Assembly: GCF_002797895.1 (NCBI RefSeq)
Contig: NZ_PGES01000001.1
Span: forward strand, 1,674,001-1,738,000
Direction: 5' to 3'
From: Janthinobacterium sp. 67
GTDB lineage: Bacteria > Pseudomonadota > Gammaproteobacteria > Burkholderiales > Burkholderiaceae_D
DNA length: 64,000 bases
Shown here: piece after piece, positions 1-8,474 of the stretch
How positions within the stretch are numbered: the stretch's first letter is position 1
How the letters are laid out: every line of letters begins with the position of its first letter
Notes under the pieces: generated by a model
Told to the model about the DNA's origin: nothing
Database searches by the model: none
What the model saw: only the letters and a program-made list of their open reading frames with translations
Translations under genes and position numbers: made by a program

Positions 1-1
1 C

Positions 2-685
2 CGCAGCCTGGGCGAGAACATCGCCGACGCCGTCTGCCTCGACGACAGCGTCATCCGCAAGGTATCGCAGCCGGTGGCCGACGGCGCCGCGCTGGCCGTA
101 TTGCGCGGCAACCTGTGTCCTGGCGGCGCCGTCATCAAGCCGTCGGCCGCGAATCCGAAATTCGCCAAGCACCGGGGCCGCGCCCTCGTGTTCGATTCGA
201 ACGCGGAAATGCTGGCGCAGATCCACGCGCCGGACCTGGACATCGATGAAAACACGGTGCTGATCCTGCGCAATGGCGGCCCCATCGGCGCGCCCGGCAT
301 GCCGGAATGGGGCAATCTGCCCGTGCCGAAAAAGCTGCTGCAGCAGGGCATACGCGACATGGTGCGCATCTCCGACGCGCGCATGAGCGGCACCCACTAC
401 GGCACCTGCGTGCTGCACGTGACGCCGGAAGCGGCCGTGGGCGGTCCGCTCGCTTTGGTGCGCAACGGCGACATGATCGAGCTGGACATCGCCGCGCGCA
501 GCCTGAACATGGACGTGACGGACGAGGAACTGGCGCGCCGCCGCGCCGAGTGGCAGGCGCCGGCGCAAAAATATGCGCGCGGCTACACCAAGCTGTACAT
601 GGAGCACGTGACGCAGGCCGACCAGGGCTGCGACCTCGACTTCTTGCTGGGCAACGCCGCCACGCCCGAGCCGCCGATCTTCTGA
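2..685 (+). CDS. IlvD/Edd-family dehydratase, C-terminal part (predicted 6-deoxy-6-sulfogluconate dehydratase)
   Basis: The gene enters from the left edge; 227 codons of the C-terminal part are present and end in TGA. Recognisable IlvD/Edd features are LRGNLCPGGAVIKPSA, the ALRNGGPIGAPGMPEW-like loop (here LRNGGPIGAPGMPEW) and the RISDARMSGTHYGTCVLHV block, which belong to the Fe-S sugar-acid dehydratases (sugar-acid branch rather than valine/isoleucine biosynthesis, judging by YARGYTKLYMEHV at the end). In this operon it most likely dehydrates 6-deoxy-6-sulfogluconate to 2-keto-3,6-dideoxy-6-sulfogluconate (KDSG). That substrate is inferred from the neighbouring sulfoquinovosidase; arabinonate or gluconate dehydratase would look the same in this fragment. 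The Fe-S cysteines of the N-terminal part lie outside the window. Confidence 0.85.
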   Translation, partial: RSLGENIADAVCLDDSVIRKVSQPVADGAALAVLRGNLCPGGAVIKPSAANPKFAKHRGRALVFDSNAEMLAQIHAPDLDIDENTVLILRNGGPIGAPGMPEWGNLPVPKKLLQQGIRDMVRISDARMSGTHYGTCVLHVTPEAAVGGPLALVRNGDMIELDIAARSLNMDVTDEELARRRAEWQAPAQKYARGYTKLYMEHVTQADQGCDLDFLLGNAATPEPPIF

Positions 686-726
686 CGCCGCCATCTTCCG
701 ACATATATAGAGAGCACAAAGTAATT

Positions 727-1539
727 ATGGATATCCTCGACAACCCCTTCCGCGCCTTGCTGGCGGACAAAGCAGTACCGCTGGGCAGCTGGCTGATGGC
801 CGGCACGCCCGTGACGGCCGAAGCCATGGGCTGCGCCGGTTTCGACTGGCTGGTGCTGGACATGGAACACGTGCCCATCGATTACCAGGATGCCTACCAG
901 ATCCTGCAGGCAGTGGGCGGCACACCGGCCTGCCCCGTCGTGCGCCTGGCCTGGAACGACCTGGTGCAGATCAAGCGCGCGCTCGACATCGGCGCGCAGA
1001 CCCTGATGTTCCCGTTCGTGGAAAGCGCGGCAGAAGCGCGCAGCGCCGTGGCCGCCACCCGCTATCCGCAGCCGGGCCAGGCTATTCCCGGCACGCGCGG
1101 TTTTGCCGCCATGCACCGCGCCAGCCGCTACGGCACCGTGCCCGACTACGCCACCCGCGCCAACGGCGCCGTCTTCTCGATTATCCAGCTGGAAACGCCT
1201 GCCGCCCTGGCGCAACTGGAAGAGATCGCCGCCGTCGATGGCGTCGACGCGCTGTTCGTCGGTCCCGGCGACCTGTCGGCGGCCATGGGCCATATCGGCA
1301 ATATCGGCCATCCCGACGTGCAGGCGGCGATTGCCGACGCGGCCCGCCGTGCCCGCGCCATCGGCAAACCCATCGGCATTGTCGGCCCTTCGCCGGAAAT
1401 GGTGCACACTTTCATTAGTTACGGCTATGACTACGTGGCCATCGCCTCGGACATGGGCATGATGATGCGCCAGGCCAATGCCTTTATCACGGCCCTGAAA
1501 CCGTCACTGGCGAAAGCCCTCGACACGGGCGCCTACTAA
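727..1539 (+). CDS. HpcH/HpaI-family aldolase (predicted KDSG aldolase)
   Basis: 270-residue class II (metal-dependent) pyruvate aldolase of the HpcH/HpaI family. The family active site is visible: base H48 in LDMEH (45-48), R73 in VRLAWND, metal ligands E156 (IIQLETP) and D182 (VGPGDLS), and the GTRGF loop (122-126) for the acid substrate. ATG 727 follows a GAGAGC-like ribosome site about 10 bases upstream; the frame is open further upstream but that part is a shadow of the dehydratase. It lies 41 bp after the dehydratase gene whose keto-acid product it would split. In the sulfo-ED scheme it cleaves KDSG to pyruvate and 3-sulfolactaldehyde (SLA). The family assignment is firm; the substrate is inferred from operon context. 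Confidence 0.85.
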   Translation: MDILDNPFRALLADKAVPLGSWLMAGTPVTAEAMGCAGFDWLVLDMEHVPIDYQDAYQILQAVGGTPACPVVRLAWNDLVQIKRALDIGAQTLMFPFVESAAEARSAVAATRYPQPGQAIPGTRGFAAMHRASRYGTVPDYATRANGAVFSIIQLETPAALAQLEEIAAVDGVDALFVGPGDLSAAMGHIGNIGHPDVQAAIADAARRARAIGKPIGIVGPSPEMVHTFISYGYDYVAIASDMGMMMRQANAFITALKPSLAKALDTGAY

Positions 1540-1603
1540 TCTATTTCTGTTGCAACGCACGTAGCGCGCTCAGACGCGTCATTCGCATCTTTTGGAGACA
1601 AGC

Positions 1604-2707
1604 ATGTCAGGTGTAAAACTGGAAAAGGTCGTCAAGAAGTACGACAACGGCGTCGAAGTCATTCATGGCATCGACCTGGAAATCAAGCAAGGCGAGTTCG
1701 TCGTCTTCGTGGGCCCTTCGGGCTGCGGCAAGTCCACCCTCATGCGCATGGTCGCGGGGCTCGAGTCCATCACGGGCGGCACCATCTCCATCGAAGGACA
1801 GGTCGTCAACGACCTGCCGCCGCGCGAGCGCGACATCGCCATGGTGTTCCAGGACTATGCGCTGTACCCGCACAAGTCCGTGTTCGACAACCTGGGCTTC
1901 GGCTTGAAGCTACGCAAGTTCCCGAAGGCGGAAATCGAACAGCGCGTGCGCGCCGCGGCCGCCATCCTGAAAATCGACCACTTGCTCGACCGCAAGCCGC
2001 GCGCCCTGTCCGGCGGCCAGCGCCAGCGCGTGGCCATGGGCCGCGCCATCGTGCGCCAGGCCAAGCTGTTCCTGTTCGATGAACCGCTGTCGAACCTGGA
2101 CGCCCTGCTGCGCTCGGAAATGCGCACGGAAATCAAGAAGCTGCACCAGCGCATCGGCGCCACGACGATTTACGTCACGCATGACCAGGTCGAGGCGATG
2201 ACCCTGGCCGAGCGCATCGTCGTGCTGTCCGGCGGCAACATCATGCAGGTCGGCACGCCGGACCAGATCTACAACGAACCCGTGTCGAAATTCGTCGCGG
2301 GCTTCACGGGCTCGCCGCCGATGAACTTCCTTGGCGCCAAGGTGGCGCGCAATGAAGCCGGCCAGTTTGATATCGTCCTGGGCAAGGCCCGCCTGGCCCT
2401 GCCGCTTGAGCGCCAGGCAGCCTGCGGCAAGCTCGACGGCCGCACCGTGGAATTCGGCATCCGCCCGGAAGACATCACCTTGGAAGCGGCCGGCAACGCC
2501 AGCGCCGCGCTGGCCGCCACCGTGGTCGTGGTCGAACCGCTGGGCGCGGAAACCCTGGTGATCTTCCAGTGCGAAGGCGGCGAACTGACGGCGCGCCTGC
2601 CACCCACGTTTGCACTGGCGCCAGGACAGCAAGTCACGGTACAGCTGGACATGGAGAAATTCCATCTGTTCGATCCGCAGGGCGGCGCGGTACTGCCATC
2701 CCGATAA
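1604..2707 (+). CDS. Sugar ABC transporter ATP-binding protein (UgpC/MsmK type)
   Basis: 367 residues. Walker A is GPSGCGKST (37-45), signature LSGGQ (135-139), Walker B LFLFDEP (D159, E160), H-loop in YVTHDQ, and a C-terminal OB/TOBE regulatory part from about residue 235, as usual for carbohydrate-uptake-1 ATPases. ATG 1604 is chosen over an in-frame TTG at 1592 because TTGGAGACAAGC gives a good ribosome site directly before it. It is followed 46 bp later by the binding protein and then two permeases, so the importer is complete. It energises uptake of the sulfosugar (SQ or its glyceryl glycoside) from the periplasm; substrate identity is inferred from the operon. Confidence 0.93.
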   Translation: MSGVKLEKVVKKYDNGVEVIHGIDLEIKQGEFVVFVGPSGCGKSTLMRMVAGLESITGGTISIEGQVVNDLPPRERDIAMVFQDYALYPHKSVFDNLGFGLKLRKFPKAEIEQRVRAAAAILKIDHLLDRKPRALSGGQRQRVAMGRAIVRQAKLFLFDEPLSNLDALLRSEMRTEIKKLHQRIGATTIYVTHDQVEAMTLAERIVVLSGGNIMQVGTPDQIYNEPVSKFVAGFTGSPPMNFLGAKVARNEAGQFDIVLGKARLALPLERQAACGKLDGRTVEFGIRPEDITLEAAGNASAALAATVVVVEPLGAETLVIFQCEGGELTARLPPTFALAPGQQVTVQLDMEKFHLFDPQGGAVLPSR

Positions 2708-2753
2708 GCCGCGCACAAGCGGCATTCCCATACCAAAACAGGAGACAAACATC

Positions 2754-4004
2754 ATGCGTATCAAATCCCTCGTCCTGGCGCTCGGCGCCACGTTCGTCCT
2801 TGCCACTGCGGCCCACGCGCAAACCGTCAAGGTCTTTGTCGGCGGCCAGGAGCGCCCCGAAGTCATGCGCGAACTGTTCGCCAAGTTCATGGCCGCCAAT
2901 CCCGGCGTCAAGATCGACCTGGAAACGGGCGGCGCCACGTCCGAGCTGCAGCAGAAATACCTGAACACGGTGCTGTCGGCCGGCGACTCGACCCTGGACG
3001 TGTTCCTGATCGACATCATCCGCCCGGCGCAATATGCCTCGGCAGGCTGGATCGAAAGCCTGGACAAATACCTGGGCGCCGACCGCGACAAGATCATGGG
3101 CCAGTACCTTCCCGCCTACAAGCAGGCGAATATGGTCGACAACAAGGTCGTCGCACTGCCCGCCTTTGCCGACGCCATGTTCCTCTATTACCGCAAGGAC
3201 TTGCTGGCCAAGTACAAGCTGGCGCCGCCGAAAACCTGGGATGAGCTGGCCACCGTGGCGCGCACCATCCAGGCCGGCGAAAAGAATCCGGAATTGCAAG
3301 GCATCAGCTTCCAGGGCAAGGCCATCGAAGGCGCCGTGTGCACCTTCCTGCTGCCGTACTGGAGCCAGGGCGGCGAGCTGGTCACCAATGGCAAGCTGAC
3401 CCTGGACAAGCCCAAGGCGGAAGCGGGCCTGGCCATGTGGAGCAAGCTGGTGCAGCAAGGCGTGGCCAAGAAAAACATCGCCGAAGTGGCCACCGACGAT
3501 ACGCGCAAGGAATTCCAGGCCGGCAACGTCTTGTTCGCCGTCAACTGGGGCTATGCCTGGAACCATTTCCAGGATGGCTCCGACAGCAGCGTGAAAGATA
3601 AAGTGGGCGTCGTCAGCCTGCCGGCCATGGCGGGCGGCAAGCCGGCCTCGTGCATCGGCGGCTGGCAGTGGGCCGTGTCTTCGTATTCGAAGAACAAGGA
3701 AGCGTCGGCCAAGCTGGTGCGTTGGCTGTCGAGTCCGGAAGTGTCGAAGCAGCTGGCCATCAAGGCCTCGAACCTGCCCGTCTACCCGTCCGTCTACCAG
3801 GACAAGGAAGTGCTGGCCGTCAATGGCTGGTTCGCCGATGCCCTGCCGGTGGTGCAAAGCGCCCGTTCGCGTCCTGTCACGCCGCGCTACAGCGAAGTGT
3901 CCGAAGCCGTGCGCGTCAACACGAATGCCGTGATGGCGGGCGTGAAAACGCCGGCGGCGGCCGTGGGCGAGATCGAAAACCGGGTCAAGCGCATCCTGCG
4001 CTAA
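2754..4004 (+). CDS. Extracellular solute-binding protein of the sulfosugar ABC importer
   Basis: 416 residues, family 1 solute-binding protein (MalE/UgpB-like). A clear Sec signal peptide (MRIKSLVLALGATFVLATAAHA) ends about residue 22-23 with an AxA site before QT. The mature part has the usual order: N-lobe start VKVFVGGQERPEVMRELF, the ligand-region sequence PAFADAMFLYYRKDLL, and the hinge/C-lobe segment CIGGWQWAVSSYSKN. ATG 2754 is preceded by CAGGAGACAAACATC. It delivers ligand to the two permeases downstream. The family also contains SmoF, the sulfoquinovosyl-glycerol binder of the Agrobacterium SMO pathway; whether this protein binds SQ or SQGro cannot be read from sequence by eye. Confidence 0.92.
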   Translation: MRIKSLVLALGATFVLATAAHAQTVKVFVGGQERPEVMRELFAKFMAANPGVKIDLETGGATSELQQKYLNTVLSAGDSTLDVFLIDIIRPAQYASAGWIESLDKYLGADRDKIMGQYLPAYKQANMVDNKVVALPAFADAMFLYYRKDLLAKYKLAPPKTWDELATVARTIQAGEKNPELQGISFQGKAIEGAVCTFLLPYWSQGGELVTNGKLTLDKPKAEAGLAMWSKLVQQGVAKKNIAEVATDDTRKEFQAGNVLFAVNWGYAWNHFQDGSDSSVKDKVGVVSLPAMAGGKPASCIGGWQWAVSSYSKNKEASAKLVRWLSSPEVSKQLAIKASNLPVYPSVYQDKEVLAVNGWFADALPVVQSARSRPVTPRYSEVSEAVRVNTNAVMAGVKTPAAAVGEIENRVKRILR

Positions 4005-4079
4005 CCGGCATGCGCCCGGCCGCCACGACGGCGGTCCGGGCGGCACACGCATACGCACACCGCAACAGACGAGGAAATC

Positions 4080-4994
4080 ATGAGGCAACGCACCCTGAAA
4101 AGCCGCATCACGGACCCCAGCGAAACGACGCTGGCCTGGGTCCTGCTGACGCCGGCGATTCTGTTTTTACTGCTGATCGTGGCCTACCCGGTCGGCAAAC
4201 TGATCTACAACAGCTTTTTCGACATCCGCCTGTCCGGCGGCAGCCTGCCCAGTTTCGTGGGCCTGGACAACTACAAGATGGCGCTGGAAGACAGCCTGTT
4301 CTGGAAGTCGCTGAAAAACACCATCATCATCACCGTCGTCACCGTGCCGGGCGCGCTGGTGGCGGGCCTGGGCCTGGCCATGCTGGCCAACATGCCGTTC
4401 AAATACCGCTGGCCCGTGCGCCTGGCGCTGCTGCTGCCGTGGGCACTGCCGCTCGCTTTCGTCGGCCTGATCTTCGCATGGTTCTTCCACAGCGAATACG
4501 GCCTGGTGAATGACATCATCCGCCGCATCGACCTGCTGATCCCCGGCCTGGGCTGGGAGCCGCAAATCTGGTTCAACTCGCCCGCGCTGACCATGGCCGC
4601 CATCTGCATCACGACCATCTGGAAAACCTCGTCGTTCATGGCGCTGATTTTGCTGGCCGGCCTGCAGACCATCCCCGCCTCGCTGTATGAAGCGGCCGAA
4701 GTGGACGGCGCCAGCAAGTGGAAGCAATTTACGGAAGTGACCCTGCCGCTGCTGGTGCCATCGATGCTGGTGGCGCTGATCTTCCGCACCCTGACGGCCA
4801 TCCAGTCCTTCGATATTCCGTACAACATGCCCGGCCCTGGCGATGAAACCAAGACCCTGGCCATGTACATCCAGTCCAATACGGTGGACTACCTTGATGT
4901 GGGCTACGGCTCGACCCTGGCCGTGTTCATGTTCCTGCTGTCGATGGCCACCACGTTCGTGTATCTGAAATATGTAAGAGGAGACAAAGAATGA
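4080..4994 (+). CDS. ABC sugar permease, MalF/UgpA type
   Basis: 304 residues with about six membrane segments; first one at TLAWVLLTPAILFLLLIVAYPVG (residues 18-40). The EAA loop that contacts the ATPase is SLYEAAEVDGASKWKQFTEVTLPLL. It pairs with the next permease, whose ATG overlaps this stop by 4 bp (ATGA), so the two are translationally coupled. A good AGGAAATC site precedes ATG 4080. Role: inner-membrane channel half for sulfosugar uptake. Confidence 0.92.
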   Translation: MRQRTLKSRITDPSETTLAWVLLTPAILFLLLIVAYPVGKLIYNSFFDIRLSGGSLPSFVGLDNYKMALEDSLFWKSLKNTIIITVVTVPGALVAGLGLAMLANMPFKYRWPVRLALLLPWALPLAFVGLIFAWFFHSEYGLVNDIIRRIDLLIPGLGWEPQIWFNSPALTMAAICITTIWKTSSFMALILLAGLQTIPASLYEAAEVDGASKWKQFTEVTLPLLVPSMLVALIFRTLTAIQSFDIPYNMPGPGDETKTLAMYIQSNTVDYLDVGYGSTLAVFMFLLSMATTFVYLKYVRGDKE

Positions 4995-5821
4995 GCGGCC
5001 TGTTTTCATCGAAGCGCCTGCGCTGGTTCGCCGCCGCGATCGTCATCCTCAACGGCGTCTTCCCCGCCCTGTGGATTCTTTTCACCTCGTTGAAAACCGA
5101 GAGCGAACTGACGCAAAAGCCGATCACCTACTGGCCGCACGAACCGACCATCGGCAATTTCATCTCCGCCTTCCAGGACCAGCCGCTGCTGACGTTCCTG
5201 ACCAACAGCCTGATCGTGGCCGGCCTGTCGACCCTGCTCAGCCTGTTCATCAGCGCGCTGGCCGCGTATGCGATCGCCCGTCTGCGCCTGCGTTTCCGCG
5301 GCCTGATCCTCACGGCCATCATCGGCGTGTCGATGTTCCCGCTGGTGACCCTGATGGTGCCGCTGTTCGAGATCATGCGCAGCCTGGGCTTGCTGAACTC
5401 CTACTGGGCGCTCGTGCTGCCGTACACGGTGCTGAACCTGCCGATTTGCACCCTGATGATGGTGAGCTTTTTCCAGGATATCCCGCGCGACATCGAGAAC
5501 GCGGCCATGCTCGACGGCTGCACCCGCATCAGCGCCCTGTGGCGCATCGTGCTGCCGCTGGCCGCGCCCGGCGTGGCGACGGCCGCCATCCTCGCCTTCG
5601 TCAATTCCTGGGACGAGTTCCTGCTGGCGCTGTCGATGAATTCGGCCGTGGCATACCGTACCCTGCCCGTCGGCATCCAGCTGTACCAGGGCGAGTTCGC
5701 CTTCCCGTGGCCGATCATTTCGGCGGCGCTGGTGGTGGCCATCGTGCCCATCGTCGTGCTGATCGTGATCTTCCAGGAAAAGGTCGTCAGCGGCCTGACC
5801 TCGGGCGGCTTGAAGGGCTGA
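4991..5821 (+). CDS. ABC sugar permease, MalG/UgpE type
   Basis: 276 residues, six predicted membrane segments, with the MalG-type N-terminus (LNGVFPALWILFTSLKTESEL) and EAA loop IPRDIENAAMLDGCTRISALWRIVLPL. Start overlaps the previous stop (ATGA at 4991-4994), and the ribosome site GAGGAGACAAAG lies in the end of the upstream gene. It completes the importer. The next gene (mutarotase) begins 8 bp after the stop, which ties transport and catabolism into one transcription unit. Confidence 0.92.
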   Translation: MSGLFSSKRLRWFAAAIVILNGVFPALWILFTSLKTESELTQKPITYWPHEPTIGNFISAFQDQPLLTFLTNSLIVAGLSTLLSLFISALAAYAIARLRLRFRGLILTAIIGVSMFPLVTLMVPLFEIMRSLGLLNSYWALVLPYTVLNLPICTLMMVSFFQDIPRDIENAAMLDGCTRISALWRIVLPLAAPGVATAAILAFVNSWDEFLLALSMNSAVAYRTLPVGIQLYQGEFAFPWPIISAALVVAIVPIVVLIVIFQEKVVSGLTSGGLKG

Positions 5822-5829
5822 GGTAAGAC

Positions 5830-6726
5830 ATGGACCATCAGTCTCCCTTCACCCTCGCGCACGGCGACTGCCGCGCCGACGTCCACCCGGCCACGGGTGG
5901 CGCGCTGGCGGCGCTCCGCTGGCGCGGGCGCGACATCCTGCGCGCCGCGCCGGCCAACGCCGGTGTGCGGCAGATGGCCTGCTATCCGCTGGCGCCGTAT
6001 TCCAACCGCATCGGCAACGCCATGCTGCAAGCCGATGGGCATACGCATGCGCTGCGCGCCAACTTCCCGCCCGAGCCGCACAGCATCCACGGCTTTGGCT
6101 GGCAGCGCGCCTGGCACGTGGCGGCGCGCACATCCGACAGCGCCGAACTGCTGCTCGTGCATGGCGGCGACGCGGACTGGCCATTTGCCTGCACGGTGCA
6201 GCAAACCGTGCTGCTCGACGATGCCGGCCTGCGCCTGACCTTATCGGTGCGCAATGACGACACGCGCGCCATGCCGGTAGGCCTGGGTTTCCACCCCTAT
6301 TTTCCGCTGGCCCCTGGCCTGCGCCTGCAGGCGCAGTGGGATGGCGTGTGGAGCATGGGCGCCGACCGCTTGCCGGCCGGCCTGGCACCCGTGGCGCAAG
6401 CGTCGCCATTCGCCACGCCGCAGCCGGTGGCCGGCTGGCAGGCGGACAACTGCTACAGCGGCTGGATGGGCCGCGCCAGCCTCGATTACGGTAATTACAG
6501 CGTGCAGCTGTCGGCCAGCGACAATTGCGGCCATTTGGTCTGCTTCGCGCCGAACGACGAGCGCGGCTTCATTGCGCTGGAACCCGTCACGCATGCGAAT
6601 AACGCGTTCGCGCTGGCCGCGCGCGGCGCGCAGGGCACGGGCATGCGCGTGCTGGCGCCCGGCGAAAGCCTGCACATCGCCATGCGCCTGGCCATGAAAG
6701 ACACTGCGGAGGCCCAGCATGCGTGA
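5830..6726 (+). CDS. Aldose 1-epimerase family protein (predicted sulfoquinovose mutarotase)
   Basis: 298 residues, GalM/YihR-like beta-sandwich epimerase. Active-site positions can be seen: R60 (YSNRIGN), H87 (HSIHGFGW), H155 (GFHPYF) and the base E251 (LEPVTHANN). The enzyme interconverts anomers of a free sugar. Sulfoquinovosidase releases alpha-SQ and the next dehydrogenase is likely to use the beta form, so a mutarotase is expected here; E. coli yihR and the P. putida SQ1 cluster carry an equivalent gene. It overlaps the following lactonase gene by 8 bp. Specificity for SQ is inferred from neighbours. Confidence 0.85.
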   Translation: MDHQSPFTLAHGDCRADVHPATGGALAALRWRGRDILRAAPANAGVRQMACYPLAPYSNRIGNAMLQADGHTHALRANFPPEPHSIHGFGWQRAWHVAARTSDSAELLLVHGGDADWPFACTVQQTVLLDDAGLRLTLSVRNDDTRAMPVGLGFHPYFPLAPGLRLQAQWDGVWSMGADRLPAGLAPVAQASPFATPQPVAGWQADNCYSGWMGRASLDYGNYSVQLSASDNCGHLVCFAPNDERGFIALEPVTHANNAFALAARGAQGTGMRVLAPGESLHIAMRLAMKDTAEAQHA

Positions 6727-7627
6727 ATGGCAAGCCGAACTCGTGCTTGATGCGCGCGCCCAGCTGGGCGAATGCCCGCTGTGGAGCGTGGCCGAGCAGT
6801 GTCTGTACTGGATCGACATCGCCGGACGCCGTTTGCACCGCTACGATCCGGCCACGAACCTCGACCGCGTCTGGTGGGTGCCGTGCGAGCCGGGCTGCAT
6901 CGCCCTGGCTGAAAAGGGCGGCCTGGTGGCGGCCCTGCGCGACGGTTTCTACCGCTTTTATCCGCAGGAAGGCTTGCTCGACAAGCTGGCCGATGCACCG
7001 TACGACAGTAGCGACATGCGTTTCAACGATGGCCGCTGCGACAGCGCCGGGCGTTTCTGGGCCGGCGCCATGTACGAGCCGCGCACGGCGGAACTGGCCG
7101 CCATGTTTTGCCTGGAACGGGGCGCCACGCGCCTGGGCTGGGGACCGCAACAAGGCTTCGGCGTCAAGGTCAGCAACGGCCTCGCGTTCGCGGCCGATGG
7201 AGCATCACTGTTCCAGTCCGACACGCCGAACCACGTGATCTACCGTTTCGCGTTTGACGCGGCCAGCGGCCAGGTGGGCGAGCGCCAGGTGTTCGCGCGC
7301 CTGACCCTCAAGGGCGAAGAAGCCGTGTATGGCGGCCGTCCCGATGGCGCGGCAATCGACGCCGAAGGCTGCTACTGGAGCGCGCAGTACGAAGGCGGCC
7401 GGGTGCTGCGCTTTTCGCCGCAGGGCGAAATCATCGGCATCGTGCGCGTGCCCGTCACGCGCCCCACCATGATCGCCTTTGGCTGCGCCGACCTGCGCAC
7501 CCTGTACATCACCAGCGCGCGCGAAGGCGCGGCGGACGACGAACTGGCGCGCCAGCCGCAGGCCGGCGGCCTCTTTGCCGTGCGCCTGGACGTGGCAGGC
7601 CGCGCCGAACCCCTTTACCGGGATTGA
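6719..7627 (+). CDS. SMP-30/gluconolactonase family lactonase (predicted 6-deoxy-6-sulfogluconolactonase)
   Basis: 302 residues, six-bladed beta-propeller lactonase of the SMP-30/regucalcin family. Metal ligands of the family are present: E18 (LGECPLW), N103 in RFNDGRCD, N153 in VSNGLAF and D209 in GGRPDGAAID; R101 fits the substrate-binding arginine. It would hydrolyse 6-deoxy-6-sulfogluconolactone, the product of SQ dehydrogenase, to the open sulfogluconate used by the dehydratase. The start lies inside the end of the mutarotase gene (8-bp overlap) with a GCGGAGG site at 6708-6714. A generic sugar lactonase of a non-sulfonated pathway would look alike; context decides. Confidence 0.87.
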   Translation: MREWQAELVLDARAQLGECPLWSVAEQCLYWIDIAGRRLHRYDPATNLDRVWWVPCEPGCIALAEKGGLVAALRDGFYRFYPQEGLLDKLADAPYDSSDMRFNDGRCDSAGRFWAGAMYEPRTAELAAMFCLERGATRLGWGPQQGFGVKVSNGLAFAADGASLFQSDTPNHVIYRFAFDAASGQVGERQVFARLTLKGEEAVYGGRPDGAAIDAEGCYWSAQYEGGRVLRFSPQGEIIGIVRVPVTRPTMIAFGCADLRTLYITSAREGAADDELARQPQAGGLFAVRLDVAGRAEPLYRD

Positions 7628-7655
7628 TACCCCACACAACCCTCCCGAGGACAGC

Positions 7656-8444
7656 ATGAACGCCAACATCACTCTCTACCCCAGCCTGCAGGGCCGCGTG
7701 GTCTTCGTCTCCGGCGGCGGCTCCGGCATCGGCGCCTCGCTGGTCGAACACTTCGCCCTGCAAGGCGCGCAAGTGGCTTTTTGCGATATCGACCGCGACG
7801 CCAGCGCCGCCCTGGCCGCGCGCCTGGCGCCCCTGTGCCGCCATGCGCCGCATTTCATCTACAGCGACATCCGCGACATCGCCGCCTACCAGGCCAGCCT
7901 GGCCGACGTCGAGGCGCGTTTCGGCGCCATCCGCGTGCTGCTCAATAACGCGGGCCGCGACGACCGCCACAGCCTGGCCGAACTGACGCCCGAGTACTGG
8001 GACAACTGCCTGGCCCTGAACCTCAAGCACCACGTGTTCGCCATCCAGCAGGTGGCGCCCGGCATGGCGGCAGCCGGCGGCGGCTCCATCATCAACCTCG
8101 GCTCCATTTCCTGGATGCGCGGGCGTCCCAACCTGGTCGGCTACACCACGTCCAAGGCCGGTATCGCGGGCCTGTCGCGCACCCTGGCGCGCGAACTGGG
8201 CGAACAGAATATCCGCGTCAACGCCATCGCCCCGGGCGCCATCGCCACGGACCGCCAGGCCGCGCTGTGGCGCGATCCGGAAGAAGACCGGCGTTTCATC
8301 GAACTGCAATGCCTGAAATACCGGCTCGACGCGGGCCACGTGGCGCGCACGGCCCTGTTCCTGGCGGCCGACGATTCGGACGGCATCACGGGCCAGAACA
8401 TCATCGTCGACGCCGGCCTCGCCCAAGTCTCTGTCGCGGGTTAA
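7656..8444 (+). CDS. SDR-family dehydrogenase (predicted NAD-dependent sulfoquinovose dehydrogenase)
   Basis: 262-residue classical short-chain dehydrogenase. The cofactor glycine motif GGGSGIG is at 20-26, acidic D44 after beta-2 (FCDID) favours NAD, NNAG at 97-100, and the catalytic set is S150, Y163 and K167 (YTTSK). ATG 7656 has CCGAGGACAGC before it. In the pathway it oxidises SQ at C1 to the lactone. The same family supplies fucose, arabinose and glucose 1-dehydrogenases, so only the operon assigns the substrate. Gap to the lactonase gene is 28 bp. Confidence 0.86.
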   Translation: MNANITLYPSLQGRVVFVSGGGSGIGASLVEHFALQGAQVAFCDIDRDASAALAARLAPLCRHAPHFIYSDIRDIAAYQASLADVEARFGAIRVLLNNAGRDDRHSLAELTPEYWDNCLALNLKHHVFAIQQVAPGMAAAGGGSIINLGSISWMRGRPNLVGYTTSKAGIAGLSRTLARELGEQNIRVNAIAPGAIATDRQAALWRDPEEDRRFIELQCLKYRLDAGHVARTALFLAADDSDGITGQNIIVDAGLAQVSVAG

Positions 8445-8474
8445 ACCGCATCCCCCCATCCAAGGAGAACCCTC